Origin: CANJBX01 sp035556735
GTDB taxonomy: Bacteria; Pseudomonadota; Alphaproteobacteria; Rhizobiales; Xanthobacteraceae
DNA: 64,000 nt
Assembly: GCA_035556735.1 (NCBI GenBank)
Contig: DATMFF010000008.1
Coordinates: 62,001 to 126,000 of the forward strand
Reading direction: 5' to 3'
The first letter of the stretch is position 1, and every line of letters begins with the position of its first letter. The notes beneath the pieces are model-generated. The model did no database searches. It worked only from the letters and a program-made list of their open reading frames with translations, and had not been told where the DNA came from. The translations under genes and the position numbers were made by a program. Of the stretch, positions 24,712 to 33,669 are shown piece by piece.

Positions 24712-26658
24712 ATGAGTGAGAAGACGTACGATGTCCCGGCCGAATGGAAATCGCGGGCGTTCATCGACGAAGCCAAATATCAGGCCATGTATGCGCAGTC
24801 GGTCAAGGATCCAAACGACTTCTGGCGCGAGCAGGCCAAACGCATCCACTGGACGAAGCCCTTCACCAAGGTAAAGAACACCTCGTTCGATCCTCACAAT
24901 GTGTCGATCAAGTGGTTCGAGGACGGCGCGACCAACGTCGCCTACAACTGCGTCGACCGCCACGTCGCGACTCGCGGTGATCAGATCGCCATCATTTTCG
25001 AGGGTGACGATCCCGCCGAAGATCGGAAGATCACCTATAGGCAACTTCACGCTGAGGTTCAGCGCTTCGCCAACGTACTCAAGGCGCGCGGCGTCAAGAA
25101 GGGCGACCGTGTCACGATCTACATGCCGATGATTCCGGAGACTGCCTGCGCGATGCTGGCCTGCACCCGCATCGGCGCGATCCACTCCGTGGTGTTCGGC
25201 GGCTTCTCGCCGGACTCGCTTGCAGGCCGGCTCGAGGACGCGAAGTCGAGCGTGCTGATCGTCGCGGACGAGGGACTGCGTGGCGGCCGCCCGGTGCCGC
25301 TCAAGGCCAATGCGGACGCCGCGGCCGATAAGGCAGGCGGGGTGGAGTCGATGATTGTCGTCCGCCGCACCGGTGGCAAGGTGCCGATGAAGCCGGGCCG
25401 TGACGTCTATTACGACGAGGTCGCCAAGACAGTGGCAGCCGACTGCCCGTGCGAGGAGATGAACGCGGAGGACCCGCTGTTCATCCTCTACACCTCGGGC
25501 TCGACCGGCAAGCCGAAGGGAGTGCTGCACACCACCGCGGGCTATCTGATCCACGTGGCGATGACGCACCAGTGCGTCTTCGACTACCACGAGGGCGACA
25601 TTTACTGGTGCACCGCCGACGTCGGCTGGGTCACCGGCCACAGCTACATCGTCTATGGACCATTGTGCAACGGCGCCACCACGCTCATGTTCGAAGGCGT
25701 GCCGAACTATCCGACCAATTCCCGCTTTTGGGAAGTGATCGACAAGCACAAAGTCAACATCTTCTACACCGCGCCAACCGCAATCCGCGCACTGATGCAG
25801 GCTGGCGATGGGCCCGTGAAGAAAACCTCGCGCGCCTCGTTGCGCCTGCTCGGGTCGGTCGGCGAGCCGATCAACCCGGAAGCCTGGGAGTGGTATCACC
25901 GCGTCGTCGGCGACGGTCGCTGCCCGATCGTCGATACCTGGTGGCAGACAGAGACCGGCGGTATCCTGATCACTCCACTGCCCGGCGCGACGCGACTCAA
26001 GCCCGGCTCAGCGACGCGGCCGTTCTTCGGCGTCATCCCTGAGATCGTCGACGCCGAAGGCCGCGTGCTTGAAGGCGCCACCACCGGCAACCTCTGCATC
26101 GCCGACAGTTGGCCCGGCCAGATGCGCACCGTGTACGGCGATCACCAGCGCTTCGTCGACACCTACTTCAAGGCCTATCCCGGCAAATACTTTACTGGTG
26201 ACGGCTGCCGCCGCGACGAGGACGGCTACTATTGGATCACCGGCCGCGTCGATGACGTGATCAACGTGTCGGGTCACCGCCTCGGCACCGCGGAAGTCGA
26301 GAGCGCACTCGTTGCACATCCCAAGTGCTCGGAGGCGGCGGTCGTCGGCTATCCGCACGACATCAAGGGCCAGGGCATCTACGCCTACGTCACCCTGATG
26401 GCCGGCGTGCAGCCGACCGAGGACTTGCGCAAGGAATTGGTGCAGTGGGTACGCAAGGAGATCGGCCCGATTGCCTCACCCGACCTCATCCAGTTCGCGC
26501 CAGGCTTGCCCAAGACGCGCTCAGGGAAGATCATGCGACGTATCCTGCGCAAGATCGCGGAGGACGACTACAAGGCGCTCGGCGACACCTCGACCCTCGC
26601 CGATCCGACCGTCGTCGACGACCTCGTCAACAACCGCCAGAACAAGAAGAGCGCATAA
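24712..26658 (+). CDS. acsA: Acetyl-CoA synthetase (acetate-CoA ligase)
   Basis: A 648-residue AMP-forming acetyl-CoA synthetase that activates acetate to acetyl-CoA through acetyl-AMP. Landmarks: the N-terminal ACS domain, the phosphate-binding loop YTSGSTGKPKG, the CTADVGWVTGHSYIVYGP segment, DTWWQTETGG and the C-terminal PKTRSGKIMRRILR with the lysine whose acetylation shuts the enzyme off in this family. ATG at 24712 with GGAGG upstream is preferred to the ATG at 24691. The length matches the family. Confidence 0.97.
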   Translation: MSEKTYDVPAEWKSRAFIDEAKYQAMYAQSVKDPNDFWREQAKRIHWTKPFTKVKNTSFDPHNVSIKWFEDGATNVAYNCVDRHVATRGDQIAIIFEGDDPAEDRKITYRQLHAEVQRFANVLKARGVKKGDRVTIYMPMIPETACAMLACTRIGAIHSVVFGGFSPDSLAGRLEDAKSSVLIVADEGLRGGRPVPLKANADAAADKAGGVESMIVVRRTGGKVPMKPGRDVYYDEVAKTVAADCPCEEMNAEDPLFILYTSGSTGKPKGVLHTTAGYLIHVAMTHQCVFDYHEGDIYWCTADVGWVTGHSYIVYGPLCNGATTLMFEGVPNYPTNSRFWEVIDKHKVNIFYTAPTAIRALMQAGDGPVKKTSRASLRLLGSVGEPINPEAWEWYHRVVGDGRCPIVDTWWQTETGGILITPLPGATRLKPGSATRPFFGVIPEIVDAEGRVLEGATTGNLCIADSWPGQMRTVYGDHQRFVDTYFKAYPGKYFTGDGCRRDEDGYYWITGRVDDVINVSGHRLGTAEVESALVAHPKCSEAAVVGYPHDIKGQGIYAYVTLMAGVQPTEDLRKELVQWVRKEIGPIASPDLIQFAPGLPKTRSGKIMRRILRKIAEDDYKALGDTSTLADPTVVDDLVNNRQNKKSA

Positions 26659-26662
26659 CTCG

Positions 26663-26712
26663 CGGGTCGATCATCCGCCGACGTTCCCTGCGGGCGCGAA
26701 GCGATCGACCCG
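26663..26712. terminator. Inverted repeat after acsA
   Basis: CGGGTCGATC (26663-26672) and GATCGACCCG (26703-26712) form a perfect 10-bp stem around a GC-rich 30-base loop that can fold further. It begins 5 bases after the acsA stop; no T-run follows. Likely an mRNA 3'-end structure. Confidence 0.4.
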
Positions 26713-26769
26713 GTAAGACAGCCGTCAGCCGGATTACTTCGTCTCGCGAACCGTGACGCGCCGGTGAAC

Positions 26770-27567
26770 ATGTCCATGGGCAGCCTACTCCGCGGCGGCG
26801 CTCTTCTCGTTGTCCTGCTCGCCGCCACAGCCGGCGCGCAAACGTCGCGCACTCCTTCACCCGACCTGCCCAACATTGAGCGCTACTACGAACGCCCATT
26901 TGACGTGCCCTCATTCGTGCTGGCCTGGGAAAAGACTGGGCGGCTGGGCGCCGACGGCGTGCTTGGATTTCTCGCGGCAATCTTCGCGAACGAGCCGGAG
27001 CAGATCGCGCGGGTGTCGACCCTGCCGCTGGCGAAGCCCGCGCAGACCATCGTGATCCAGGCCTTGCGGTTTGCGCAGAAGTCGGACGAAGCAAGGGCGC
27101 TGGCGCAGAGGTGGAACTGGCCGCCACGGGAGCAGGCTAACATTGCTCCGGTGCGCCCGCTGCTGGCCACCCGCCCAGAGCAACCGAGCCACTTCAACAC
27201 GTTCTGGGGCGCGAGCTTCGCGACCGGCGATGCCGCCTACATTCGCCCGATATACGACTATTACGCGGGCGCTCTGGCGGAGCCGGACATCGGCGTGGAT
27301 CAGGTGGTCGGCATGGTGTTGGCGCGCATCCGCGGCGACCGCGAAGCGGCGGAAGCCATCGCCAGAAACTATCCGCGCGAGCGGGTGCGCTGGGTAGTGT
27401 TCGGCGCGAGCGCCCTCTGGTCTCTGGACGCTAACGCACGGCAGCATCGCTTCGTGGCCGAGGCAATCGCACAGTTCGTGCGCGAGACGCCGGAGGGCCT
27501 GGCCGTCAAGGGGCTTCGCATGCTGCGGAGCGCATTGCGCGAGCCATCGCAGAATGGCGCACGTTAG
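26770..27567 (+). CDS. Secreted protein of unknown function
   Basis: A 265-residue protein I do not recognise. The N-terminus is a signal peptide (LLRGGALLVVLLAATAGAQT). The mature part is probably all helical, with repeats of the TPR-like kind (RVSTLPLAKPAQTIVIQALR, ALRFAQKSDEARALAQRW) and many Trp/Tyr residues (HFNTFWGASFATGDAAYI). The start is uncertain between GTG 26764 and ATGs at 26770 and 26776, none with a clear ribosome site. It stands alone between acsA and an L,D-transpeptidase; a periplasmic role is inferred from the signal peptide. Confidence 0.65.
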   Translation: MSMGSLLRGGALLVVLLAATAGAQTSRTPSPDLPNIERYYERPFDVPSFVLAWEKTGRLGADGVLGFLAAIFANEPEQIARVSTLPLAKPAQTIVIQALRFAQKSDEARALAQRWNWPPREQANIAPVRPLLATRPEQPSHFNTFWGASFATGDAAYIRPIYDYYAGALAEPDIGVDQVVGMVLARIRGDREAAEAIARNYPRERVRWVVFGASALWSLDANARQHRFVAEAIAQFVRETPEGLAVKGLRMLRSALREPSQNGAR

Positions 27568-27708
27568 GTCCGAATCGCCGCAGCGGCACGCCGGTCGTCT
27601 GCCCGATTGTTGCACAAAACTCGGCGCGTTTACGCTTCGCTCACCCTAAAAGCAGCACAGCGCTGAATCCGATCCCCGCCTCGATTATTTTAGCGGCCGG
27701 GGACGTGC

Positions 27709-28230
27709 ATGCGAAAAGATCTTCTTCAGTGGCTGTTCGCCATTGTCGCGGGCGCACTGTTCGCCGCGATGCTGTCGGTCGAGCCAACGCAGGCGCGCGA
27801 GATGGTGCCGTTCGGCGGCTATTTCTCGCCCGGCACGATCGTGATCAAGACACGGGAGCGGTGGCTCTATCTCGTGCTCGGCAACGGCTATGCAATCCGC
27901 TACCCGGTTGGCGTCGGCAAAGCCGGCCAGCAGTGGGCCGGCGTCGCCTATATCGACGGGAAGTACGTGGCCCCCGACTGGATGCCGCCACCATCGATGC
28001 GGCGTGACCCCTACGCCCCGGCCTACGTCATTCCTGGCGGCTCGCCACAGAATCCGATGGGCGCGGCCGCGCTTACTCTGACCGGCGGCGAATACGCCAT
28101 CCACGGCACCAACCGGCCGTCCTCGGTCGGCGGCTTCGTCTCTCACGGCTGCATCCGCATGCACAACGAGGACGTGGTCGATCTGTTCGCACGGGTAACA
28201 GTCGGCACGCCCGTGGTCGTGGCACGCTAG
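27709..28230 (+). CDS. L,D-transpeptidase (YkuD/ErfK family)
   Basis: A 173-residue periplasmic enzyme with an N-terminal signal/anchor (LLQWLFAIVAGALFAAMLSV) and a YkuD domain. The active site is HGTNRPSSVGG followed by SHGCIRM, holding the catalytic histidine and cysteine. It would cross-link meso-diaminopimelate side chains of peptidoglycan or attach proteins to it. The domain begins GTIVIKTRERWLYLVLGNG. It converges on the thermonuclease gene. Confidence 0.93.
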   Translation: MRKDLLQWLFAIVAGALFAAMLSVEPTQAREMVPFGGYFSPGTIVIKTRERWLYLVLGNGYAIRYPVGVGKAGQQWAGVAYIDGKYVAPDWMPPPSMRRDPYAPAYVIPGGSPQNPMGAAALTLTGGEYAIHGTNRPSSVGGFVSHGCIRMHNEDVVDLFARVTVGTPVVVAR

Positions 28231-28243
28231 GGAATCGCGCCGG

Positions 28244-28810
28244 TCAGCACCAGCTCCCACGATGGCCGCCCCAGTAACGGCGCACGAGTCCTTGTCTGAT
28301 CAGCGCTCCAGACACGTCCGGTGTGCGGCGCGTGCCCACATCCGCGACGATGCGACCGTATTTATCCGGACCGATGTTCCAGATTGCGACCTCGCGCTCC
28401 ATCAGCAGGCGCCGGAGCGCCGCGCGTGCGGCCTCGGCCTGGCGCAGTTCGTCCGCGCAGCGCGCGCTCATCTCGGGCGCATCGATGCCGCGCAGGCGCA
28501 CCCGGGTGATCAGGTGACGGCCCGGCGCCAGATGCACGCGCGCCTCGAAGGTATCGCCGTCGCTGACCCGCAGCACGTCGACCGCGTAATGTGCAGTGGA
28601 CGAAAATTCGCTCGGAGGCGGCGGCTGTCGCCCCTCCCATGCGGCCGGCCGCGGCAGGAGCTGCGGCCACTTCGCGCGGTGCTGCCAAATCAGGAAGCCG
28701 AGCAGACTGCCGCCGACGATGCCGATGGCAAACGTGCTGGCCGCAAGCACACGTGCCTCACGGCGGCGGCGACAGCGGAACGAGGGTTCGAACCGCACGA
28801 ATCGGGACAT
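28244..28810 (-). CDS. Membrane-anchored thermonuclease (SNase) family protein
   Basis: A 188-residue protein: a basic N-terminus, one membrane segment (about residues 22-42, VLAASTFAIGIVGGSLLGFL) and a staphylococcal-nuclease-like domain outside. Visible are VSDGDTFEARV, RVRLRGIDAPE (conserved Arg and Asp) and DKYGRIVADV. This is consistent with a calcium-dependent nuclease fold in the periplasm; activity is not proven. ATG at 28810, with TAGGAATT upstream, was chosen over the long N-terminal extension. Confidence 0.85.
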   Translation of the reverse strand: MSRFVRFEPSFRCRRRREARVLAASTFAIGIVGGSLLGFLIWQHRAKWPQLLPRPAAWEGRQPPPPSEFSSTAHYAVDVLRVSDGDTFEARVHLAPGRHLITRVRLRGIDAPEMSARCADELRQAEAARAALRRLLMEREVAIWNIGPDKYGRIVADVGTRRTPDVSGALIRQGLVRRYWGGHRGSWC

Positions 28811-28856
28811 AATTCCTATGTACCGGATTTGTTCTTTGTCGGCAACCGCCACGGCG

Positions 28857-29066
28857 TCAGAAGTCCGAGGCGATCCCCTTGTTCTCCCAATCGCCGTAGC
28901 GGGCGGGGTCGGGCCCTTCCCGGCCATTCACTTCCTGAGGCCCCTTCTCGACGAGGTGCGTCTGGGCGCGGCGTTCGGCCGCTTCGGCCAGGGCGCGCTC
29001 GGCGGCCGGGGTCAGCTTTCGGGGCGTCACTGGGGACGCTTCGTGGGATGGTTTCCGATCTGGCAT
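28857..29066 (-). CDS. DUF1674 protein, SdhAF4-like succinate dehydrogenase assembly factor
   Basis: A 69-residue protein ending in the diagnostic PARYGDWENKGIASDF tail of DUF1674/SDHAF4. Relatives help FAD insertion into succinate dehydrogenase SdhA. The middle is charged and probably helical (AAERALAEAAERRAQTH). ATG at 29066 starts the protein just before its conserved part. It diverges from htpX, as is usual in this order; no sdh gene is in the window. Confidence 0.88.
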   Translation of the reverse strand: MPDRKPSHEASPVTPRKLTPAAERALAEAAERRAQTHLVEKGPQEVNGREGPDPARYGDWENKGIASDF

Positions 29067-29202
29067 GCCCCACACCTCGGATGCCGCGGGTGCGACGTCA
29101 AGAGCGGTGCCAGCGCCGTTTCGCCGCTTGCAGGAAAGCCGTCCCAATCCAACATCTTGTCCGAGGCTGCCGCAACGGAGCGGCATCGGGAGAGGAGACC
29201 AC

Positions 29203-30129
29203 ATGAACTATATGCGCACGGCCATCCTGCTGGCAGGGCTGACCGCCCTGTTTATGGGCGTGGGCGCTCTGATCGGCGGCCAGACCGGCGCGATGATCGC
29301 GCTGCTGATGGCCGCCGGCATGAACCTGTTCGCCTACTGGAACGGCGACCGCATGGTCCTGTCCATGTACGGCGCACACGAAGTCGACGCGCGCACCGCG
29401 CCCGATCTCTATCAGCTCGTCCACGATCTCGCGCAGCGCGCGGATCTGCCGATGCCGCGAGTCTATCTCATGGACAACCCGCAGCCGAACGCGTTCGCGA
29501 CGGGCCGCAATCCGGACAACTCCGCAGTCGCGGTGACTACGGGCCTGCTCAACGCGCTCTCGCGAGAGGAGGTGGCCGGCGTCGTCGCGCACGAGCTCGC
29601 GCACGTGAAGAATCGCGATACGCTGATCATGACCATCACGGCCACCATCGCCGGCGCGATCTCGATGCTGGCCCAGTTCGGCATGTTCTTCGGCGGCAAT
29701 CGCGACAATAACAATGGTATGGGGATCGTTGGTACGCTCGCCATGGTGATCCTTGCGCCGATCGCAGCAATGCTGGTGCAGATGGCGATCAGCCGCACGC
29801 GCGAGTACGCCGCCGACAATCTCGGCGCGCGCATCAGCGGCCGTCCCGAGGCGCTCGCTTCGGCGCTCGGGCGCATTGAGCGGGCCGCGCATGCAGTACC
29901 GAACGAAGAAGCCGAAGCTAATCCGGCAACGGCGCACCTTTTCATCATCAATCCACTCTCGGGCGCGCGGATGGACAATCTGTTCTCGACCCATCCTTCG
30001 ACCGAGAACCGGATCGTGGCCTTGCAGGAGCTCGCGGCCGAGATGGGCCGCGGCATGAGCGCGCCGGCGCCCGCGGGCTATGGTCCTTGGAATACGGGCG
30101 GACGCCGCAGCTACGGTCCGTGGGGTTGA
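29203..30129 (+). CDS. htpX: Membrane zinc metalloprotease HtpX
   Basis: A 308-residue M48 protease of the inner membrane that degrades misfolded membrane proteins. Two N-terminal membrane segments (residues 5-47), the zinc site HELAH (His130, Glu131, His134), two more segments (about 143-190), the third ligand region ISRTREYAADNLGA and the late LFSTHPSTENRI are all present. Start: ATG 29203 with GAGAGGAG upstream. It leads the run htpX-rsmB-heparinase-purH. Confidence 0.96.
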   Translation: MNYMRTAILLAGLTALFMGVGALIGGQTGAMIALLMAAGMNLFAYWNGDRMVLSMYGAHEVDARTAPDLYQLVHDLAQRADLPMPRVYLMDNPQPNAFATGRNPDNSAVAVTTGLLNALSREEVAGVVAHELAHVKNRDTLIMTITATIAGAISMLAQFGMFFGGNRDNNNGMGIVGTLAMVILAPIAAMLVQMAISRTREYAADNLGARISGRPEALASALGRIERAAHAVPNEEAEANPATAHLFIINPLSGARMDNLFSTHPSTENRIVALQELAAEMGRGMSAPAPAGYGPWNTGGRRSYGPWG

Positions 30130-30171
30130 TTGCGTCTCACGATTGTCATTGTCGCGCATCAAGGTCAGGTG

Positions 30172-30214
30172 CGTGATGGCCGGGCCGGCGCGACGCCGCG
30201 ACCCGGCCATCACG
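30172..30214. terminator. Long perfect hairpin downstream of htpX
   Basis: CGTGATGGCCGGG (30172-30184) pairs with CCCGGCCATCACG (30202-30214): 13 perfect base pairs. The 17-base loop itself contains CGGCG/CGCCG arms and can stack. It lies 42 bases after the htpX stop and about 80 bases before rsmB. With no T-run it is either a non-canonical terminator or a dispersed palindromic element. Confidence 0.5.
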
Positions 30215-30296
30215 TCGCCAGGGCATGTGCTCGCGCAATCCTGAAAATTTTCCCGACAGTCGAACTTTCTCCCAGTTCAGGTCTATACAGACCACG

Positions 30297-31631
30297 ATGC
30301 CCCGCCTTGCCCCCAAACCCGAAGCTCCCGGCATGGCCGCGCGTCGCGTCGCCGCCGACATTCTCGACAACGTGCTGCGGCGCGGTCGTCCCCTCGATGA
30401 GCAGTTTGATGATCGGCAGTCCAGCCATGGCTTCGGTCTCCTGTCGGAACGCGATCGCGCGCTGACCCGCAACATCGTGGCGACCGTGCTGCGTCGGCTC
30501 GGCACCTTGCGCGCGCTGCTCGCCGGATTGCTCGAGCGGGGGCCGCCGCCCGATGCGCCGCGCGTCGAGACCGCGCTGCTTGTTGGTGCCGCACAGATCC
30601 TCTTCCTCGACGTGCCCAATCACGCCGCCGTGGATCTCTCCGTTCGCCTCGCGCAGGCAGACCGCCGCGCGGGGCATTTCGCCGGACTCGTGAACGCCGT
30701 GCTGCGGCGCCTCACCCAGGAAGGCGCGCAGCGCTGCGGCGCGCTCGATCCCGCTATGCTGGATACGCCGGCATGGCTGATCGAACGCTGGTCGCGTGCC
30801 TACGGCGTCGACACCGCGCGAGCAATCGCACAGGCCAATAGCCATGAGCCGGCGCTCGATCTGACCGTTCCCCGCGACGCCCAGGACTGGGCCGCGCGCC
30901 TGCGCGGACGCGTGCTGCCGACCGGTACGGTGCGGATGGTGCCGCACGGGCCTGTCTCGCTGCTGCCGGGATTCCCCGAAGGCGCATGGTGGGTGCAGGA
31001 TGCTGCGGCGGCGCTGCCGGCACGCTTGTTCGGCGATGTCGCGGATCTGCGCATTGCCGACGTTTGTGCGGCCCCCGGCGGCAAGACCGCGCAGCTCGCC
31101 ACCGCCGGCGCGCGCGTCACCGCAGTCGACCGCTCCGAACGGCGGCTGTCGCGCTTGCGCGAGAACATGGCGCGCTTGCACCTTGATGTTGAAATCGTGG
31201 TGGCCGACGCGGCTGAGTGGCAGGCGGACGCGCTTGACGGCGTGCTGATCGATGCGCCGTGCTCCTCGACGGGGACCATCCGCCGCCATCCCGACATCGC
31301 TTGGCTCAAGCGCGAGTCCGATCTCGCAGGGCTCGTCGATCTGCAGCGGCGCCTGCTGCTGCACGCGGTCGACCTCGTGCGCCCCGGCGGCATCATTGTG
31401 TTCTGCACCTGCTCGATCGAGCCGGAGGAAGGCGAATTGCTGGTGGCCGACGTGCTGGCGCATGAGCCGCGGCTGCGCCGCCGCCCGATCATCGCCGGCG
31501 AGATTCCCGGCCTGGACGGCCTGATCAACGCCGCCGGCGAACTGCGGACCTTACCGTGTCATTGGCCCGACGCCGATTCGCGCATGGCTGGGCTCGACGG
31601 CTTCTTCGCTGCGCGGATGACGCGCGCCTGA
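30297..31631 (+). CDS. rsmB: 16S rRNA (cytosine-967-C5) methyltransferase RsmB
   Basis: A 444-residue Sun/RsmB protein with an N-terminal NusB-like domain (about residues 10-140) and a SAM methyltransferase domain. Motifs are ADVCAAPGGKTAQLA (SAM binding), DAPCSSTGTIRRHPD with one key cysteine and FCTCSIEPEEGE with the other. It methylates C967 of 16S rRNA. ATG at 30297 precedes the conserved start. It is followed by a heparinase-family gene in the order usual for Hyphomicrobiales. Confidence 0.95.
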   Translation: MPRLAPKPEAPGMAARRVAADILDNVLRRGRPLDEQFDDRQSSHGFGLLSERDRALTRNIVATVLRRLGTLRALLAGLLERGPPPDAPRVETALLVGAAQILFLDVPNHAAVDLSVRLAQADRRAGHFAGLVNAVLRRLTQEGAQRCGALDPAMLDTPAWLIERWSRAYGVDTARAIAQANSHEPALDLTVPRDAQDWAARLRGRVLPTGTVRMVPHGPVSLLPGFPEGAWWVQDAAAALPARLFGDVADLRIADVCAAPGGKTAQLATAGARVTAVDRSERRLSRLRENMARLHLDVEIVVADAAEWQADALDGVLIDAPCSSTGTIRRHPDIAWLKRESDLAGLVDLQRRLLLHAVDLVRPGGIIVFCTCSIEPEEGELLVADVLAHEPRLRRRPIIAGEIPGLDGLINAAGELRTLPCHWPDADSRMAGLDGFFAARMTRA

Positions 31632-31782
31632 GCGCCGAGACCGCGCTGTTGATGCATTCCGTTTTCGGCTTTTGCCTCGCACCGCGCTCTCACCTATGAA
31701 TAGGGCGCGGGTTCGGGGGCGGACCCTTCCACACGCTCGACGTGGCAATGCAGCTCCCACCGCAGGCCGTGGAGAGGATGGA

Positions 31783-33537
31783 ATGGCCCGCGTCGCCATC
31801 GCGGAACGAGGCAAGCTGAGAGCAACGTCGCTCCGCCGCGGCGTGCATCGCTTCGTCGGCCGCGTGAAGTCGCTGGTGACCGTGCTGACCACGCTGCCCG
31901 GCCGCGCCGATCATCTCGTGATCGCGCCGCAGGATCTGCGGACCGCTGATCCCACGCGGGCGGCGGAAATCTATGGTGGTCGCTTCGCCTTCGCCGGCAA
32001 GGTCGTGGTCTGCGACGGACGCTCGCCGTTCGATGTGATCGAACCCTCGGAGGAATGGGCCGAGGCGCTGCTGAGCTTCGGGTGGCTGCGCCACCTGCGG
32101 GCGGAGGACACGTTCATCGCACGCAAGAACGCTTATTCGCTCGTCGACGAGTGGATGAGCATGCAGCGTTCCTACCGCGGAGTGGCGTGGCAGCCGGACG
32201 TGCTCTCGCGCCGCATCATCTCGTGGCTGTCGCAGGCGCCTTTGATCCTCGACGCGGCAGACGAACGATTCTATCGTCGCTTCATCCGCAGCCTGACGCG
32301 GCAAGTTCAGTTCCTACATTCCACCGCTCGCGATGCACAGGCCGGCGTGCCGCGGCTGCAGGCGCAGATCGCGCTGACCTACGCCTCGCTCTGCATCGCC
32401 AGCCAATTGCGCAACCTCAACAAGGTGGCGCGTCGCCTCGTGGTCGAGCTCGACCGTCAGGTGCTGCCCGACGGAGGCCACCTCAGCCGCAATCCGGCGG
32501 CAGTGATCGAACTGTTGCTCGACCTCCTGCCGCTCACCCAGGCTTTCGCGGCGCGCAACCTCGTGCCCCCGCCGGCTTTGCTCAACGCCGTCGACCGCAT
32601 GATGCCGATGCTGCGTTTTTTCCGGCATGGCGATGGATCCTTCGCGCTGTTCAACGGCATGGGCCCCACGCCGCCGGATCTCGTGGCCACCTTGATCGCT
32701 TACGACGACACACGCGGCACGCCCGTGCACAACGCAGTGCATTCGGGGTACCAGCGTATCGAGGCCGGCGCGGCGGTAGTTCTGATGGATACGGGGAAAT
32801 CCCCACCCGTAGGAATGAGCCGTGACGCCCACGCCGGCTGCCTTTCGTTCGAACTCTCGGCACGCGCGCAGCGCATCGTCGTGAACTGCGGCATGCCTGC
32901 CACCGGACGGGAAAACTGGCGAGACCACGCGCGCTCGACTGCGGCACATTCGACGGTGACATTCAACGACACCTCATCGTGCCGCTTCCTGGAAACCGGA
33001 AGCTATCGCCGTCAGGCCGGCGTGCCGATCACGGCGGGACCAACGCGCGTCAAGATCGAGCGCCTGACCGCCGAGGATGGCGCCACCATCCTGCGCGCCT
33101 CGCACGACGGCTATCTCCGCTTCAGCGTCATCCACCAGCGCACGATCGCACTCGCCACTGACGGCACCCGTCTCGACGGCGAGGATCTGTTCCTGTCCAG
33201 CAAGGGTGAAACCCTCCCCGCCAAGGTGCCCGATGCGTTCGCATTGCGCTTCCACCTTCATCCGGCGGTGCGCGCCACGCGCCTTTCTGACGGGCACGGC
33301 GCCATGCTGGTGCTGCCCGGACGCGAGCTATGGAACTTCCACGCCTACGAGGACGTGGTCGAGATCGAGGACAGCGCATTCCTCGGCGGGCCTGACGGCC
33401 CGCGTCGCAGCCAGCAGATCGTCATTCGTGGACACGCCCGGCAGACGCCCCGCCTGCGCTGGTATTTCGAGCATGCCCCGACCGCTGCCCGTGCCCGCGC
33501 CAGCACGCGTGGTCAGGAGCCTGAACTCCCGTTGTGA
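31783..33537 (+). CDS. Heparinase II/III family protein
   Basis: A 584-residue protein with an alpha-helical toroid half (about residues 50-330, including RSYRGVAWQPDVLSRRIISW and QIALTYASLCIASQLRN) and a C-terminal beta half (HAGCLSFELSARAQRIVVNCG, HSTVTFNDTSSCRFLE). Heparinase II/III-fold enzymes cleave uronate-containing polysaccharides. This subgroup sits next to rsmB and purH in many Hyphomicrobiales and its substrate is unknown. No signal peptide is evident. Start at 31783 with GGAGAGGATGG upstream. Confidence 0.88.
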   Translation: MARVAIAERGKLRATSLRRGVHRFVGRVKSLVTVLTTLPGRADHLVIAPQDLRTADPTRAAEIYGGRFAFAGKVVVCDGRSPFDVIEPSEEWAEALLSFGWLRHLRAEDTFIARKNAYSLVDEWMSMQRSYRGVAWQPDVLSRRIISWLSQAPLILDAADERFYRRFIRSLTRQVQFLHSTARDAQAGVPRLQAQIALTYASLCIASQLRNLNKVARRLVVELDRQVLPDGGHLSRNPAAVIELLLDLLPLTQAFAARNLVPPPALLNAVDRMMPMLRFFRHGDGSFALFNGMGPTPPDLVATLIAYDDTRGTPVHNAVHSGYQRIEAGAAVVLMDTGKSPPVGMSRDAHAGCLSFELSARAQRIVVNCGMPATGRENWRDHARSTAAHSTVTFNDTSSCRFLETGSYRRQAGVPITAGPTRVKIERLTAEDGATILRASHDGYLRFSVIHQRTIALATDGTRLDGEDLFLSSKGETLPAKVPDAFALRFHLHPAVRATRLSDGHGAMLVLPGRELWNFHAYEDVVEIEDSAFLGGPDGPRRSQQIVIRGHARQTPRLRWYFEHAPTAARARASTRGQEPELPL

Positions 33538-33582
33538 ACTGCGGCGCGGAGCTCTGCCCCTCCATTGTCATTGCGTGCGAAA

Positions 33583-33640
33583 GCGGGCAATCCAGTAACC
33601 GCAGCCGCCTCGGATGATGGATGCCCGCCGTCGCGGGCAT
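33583..33640. repeat. REP-like double palindrome between heparinase and purH genes
   Basis: GCGGGCAATCCA (33583-33594) is complementary, with one bulge, to TGGATGCCCGC (33618-33628). The right arm can instead pair locally as ATGCCCGC (33621-33628) with GCGGGCAT (33633-33640) around CGTC. The layout matches the small dispersed palindromic elements seen between genes in alphaproteobacteria; only one copy is noticed in this window. Confidence 0.5.
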
Positions 33641-33669
33641 GTCAGCGGCAAGGCTGCCAGTGGACCGCC

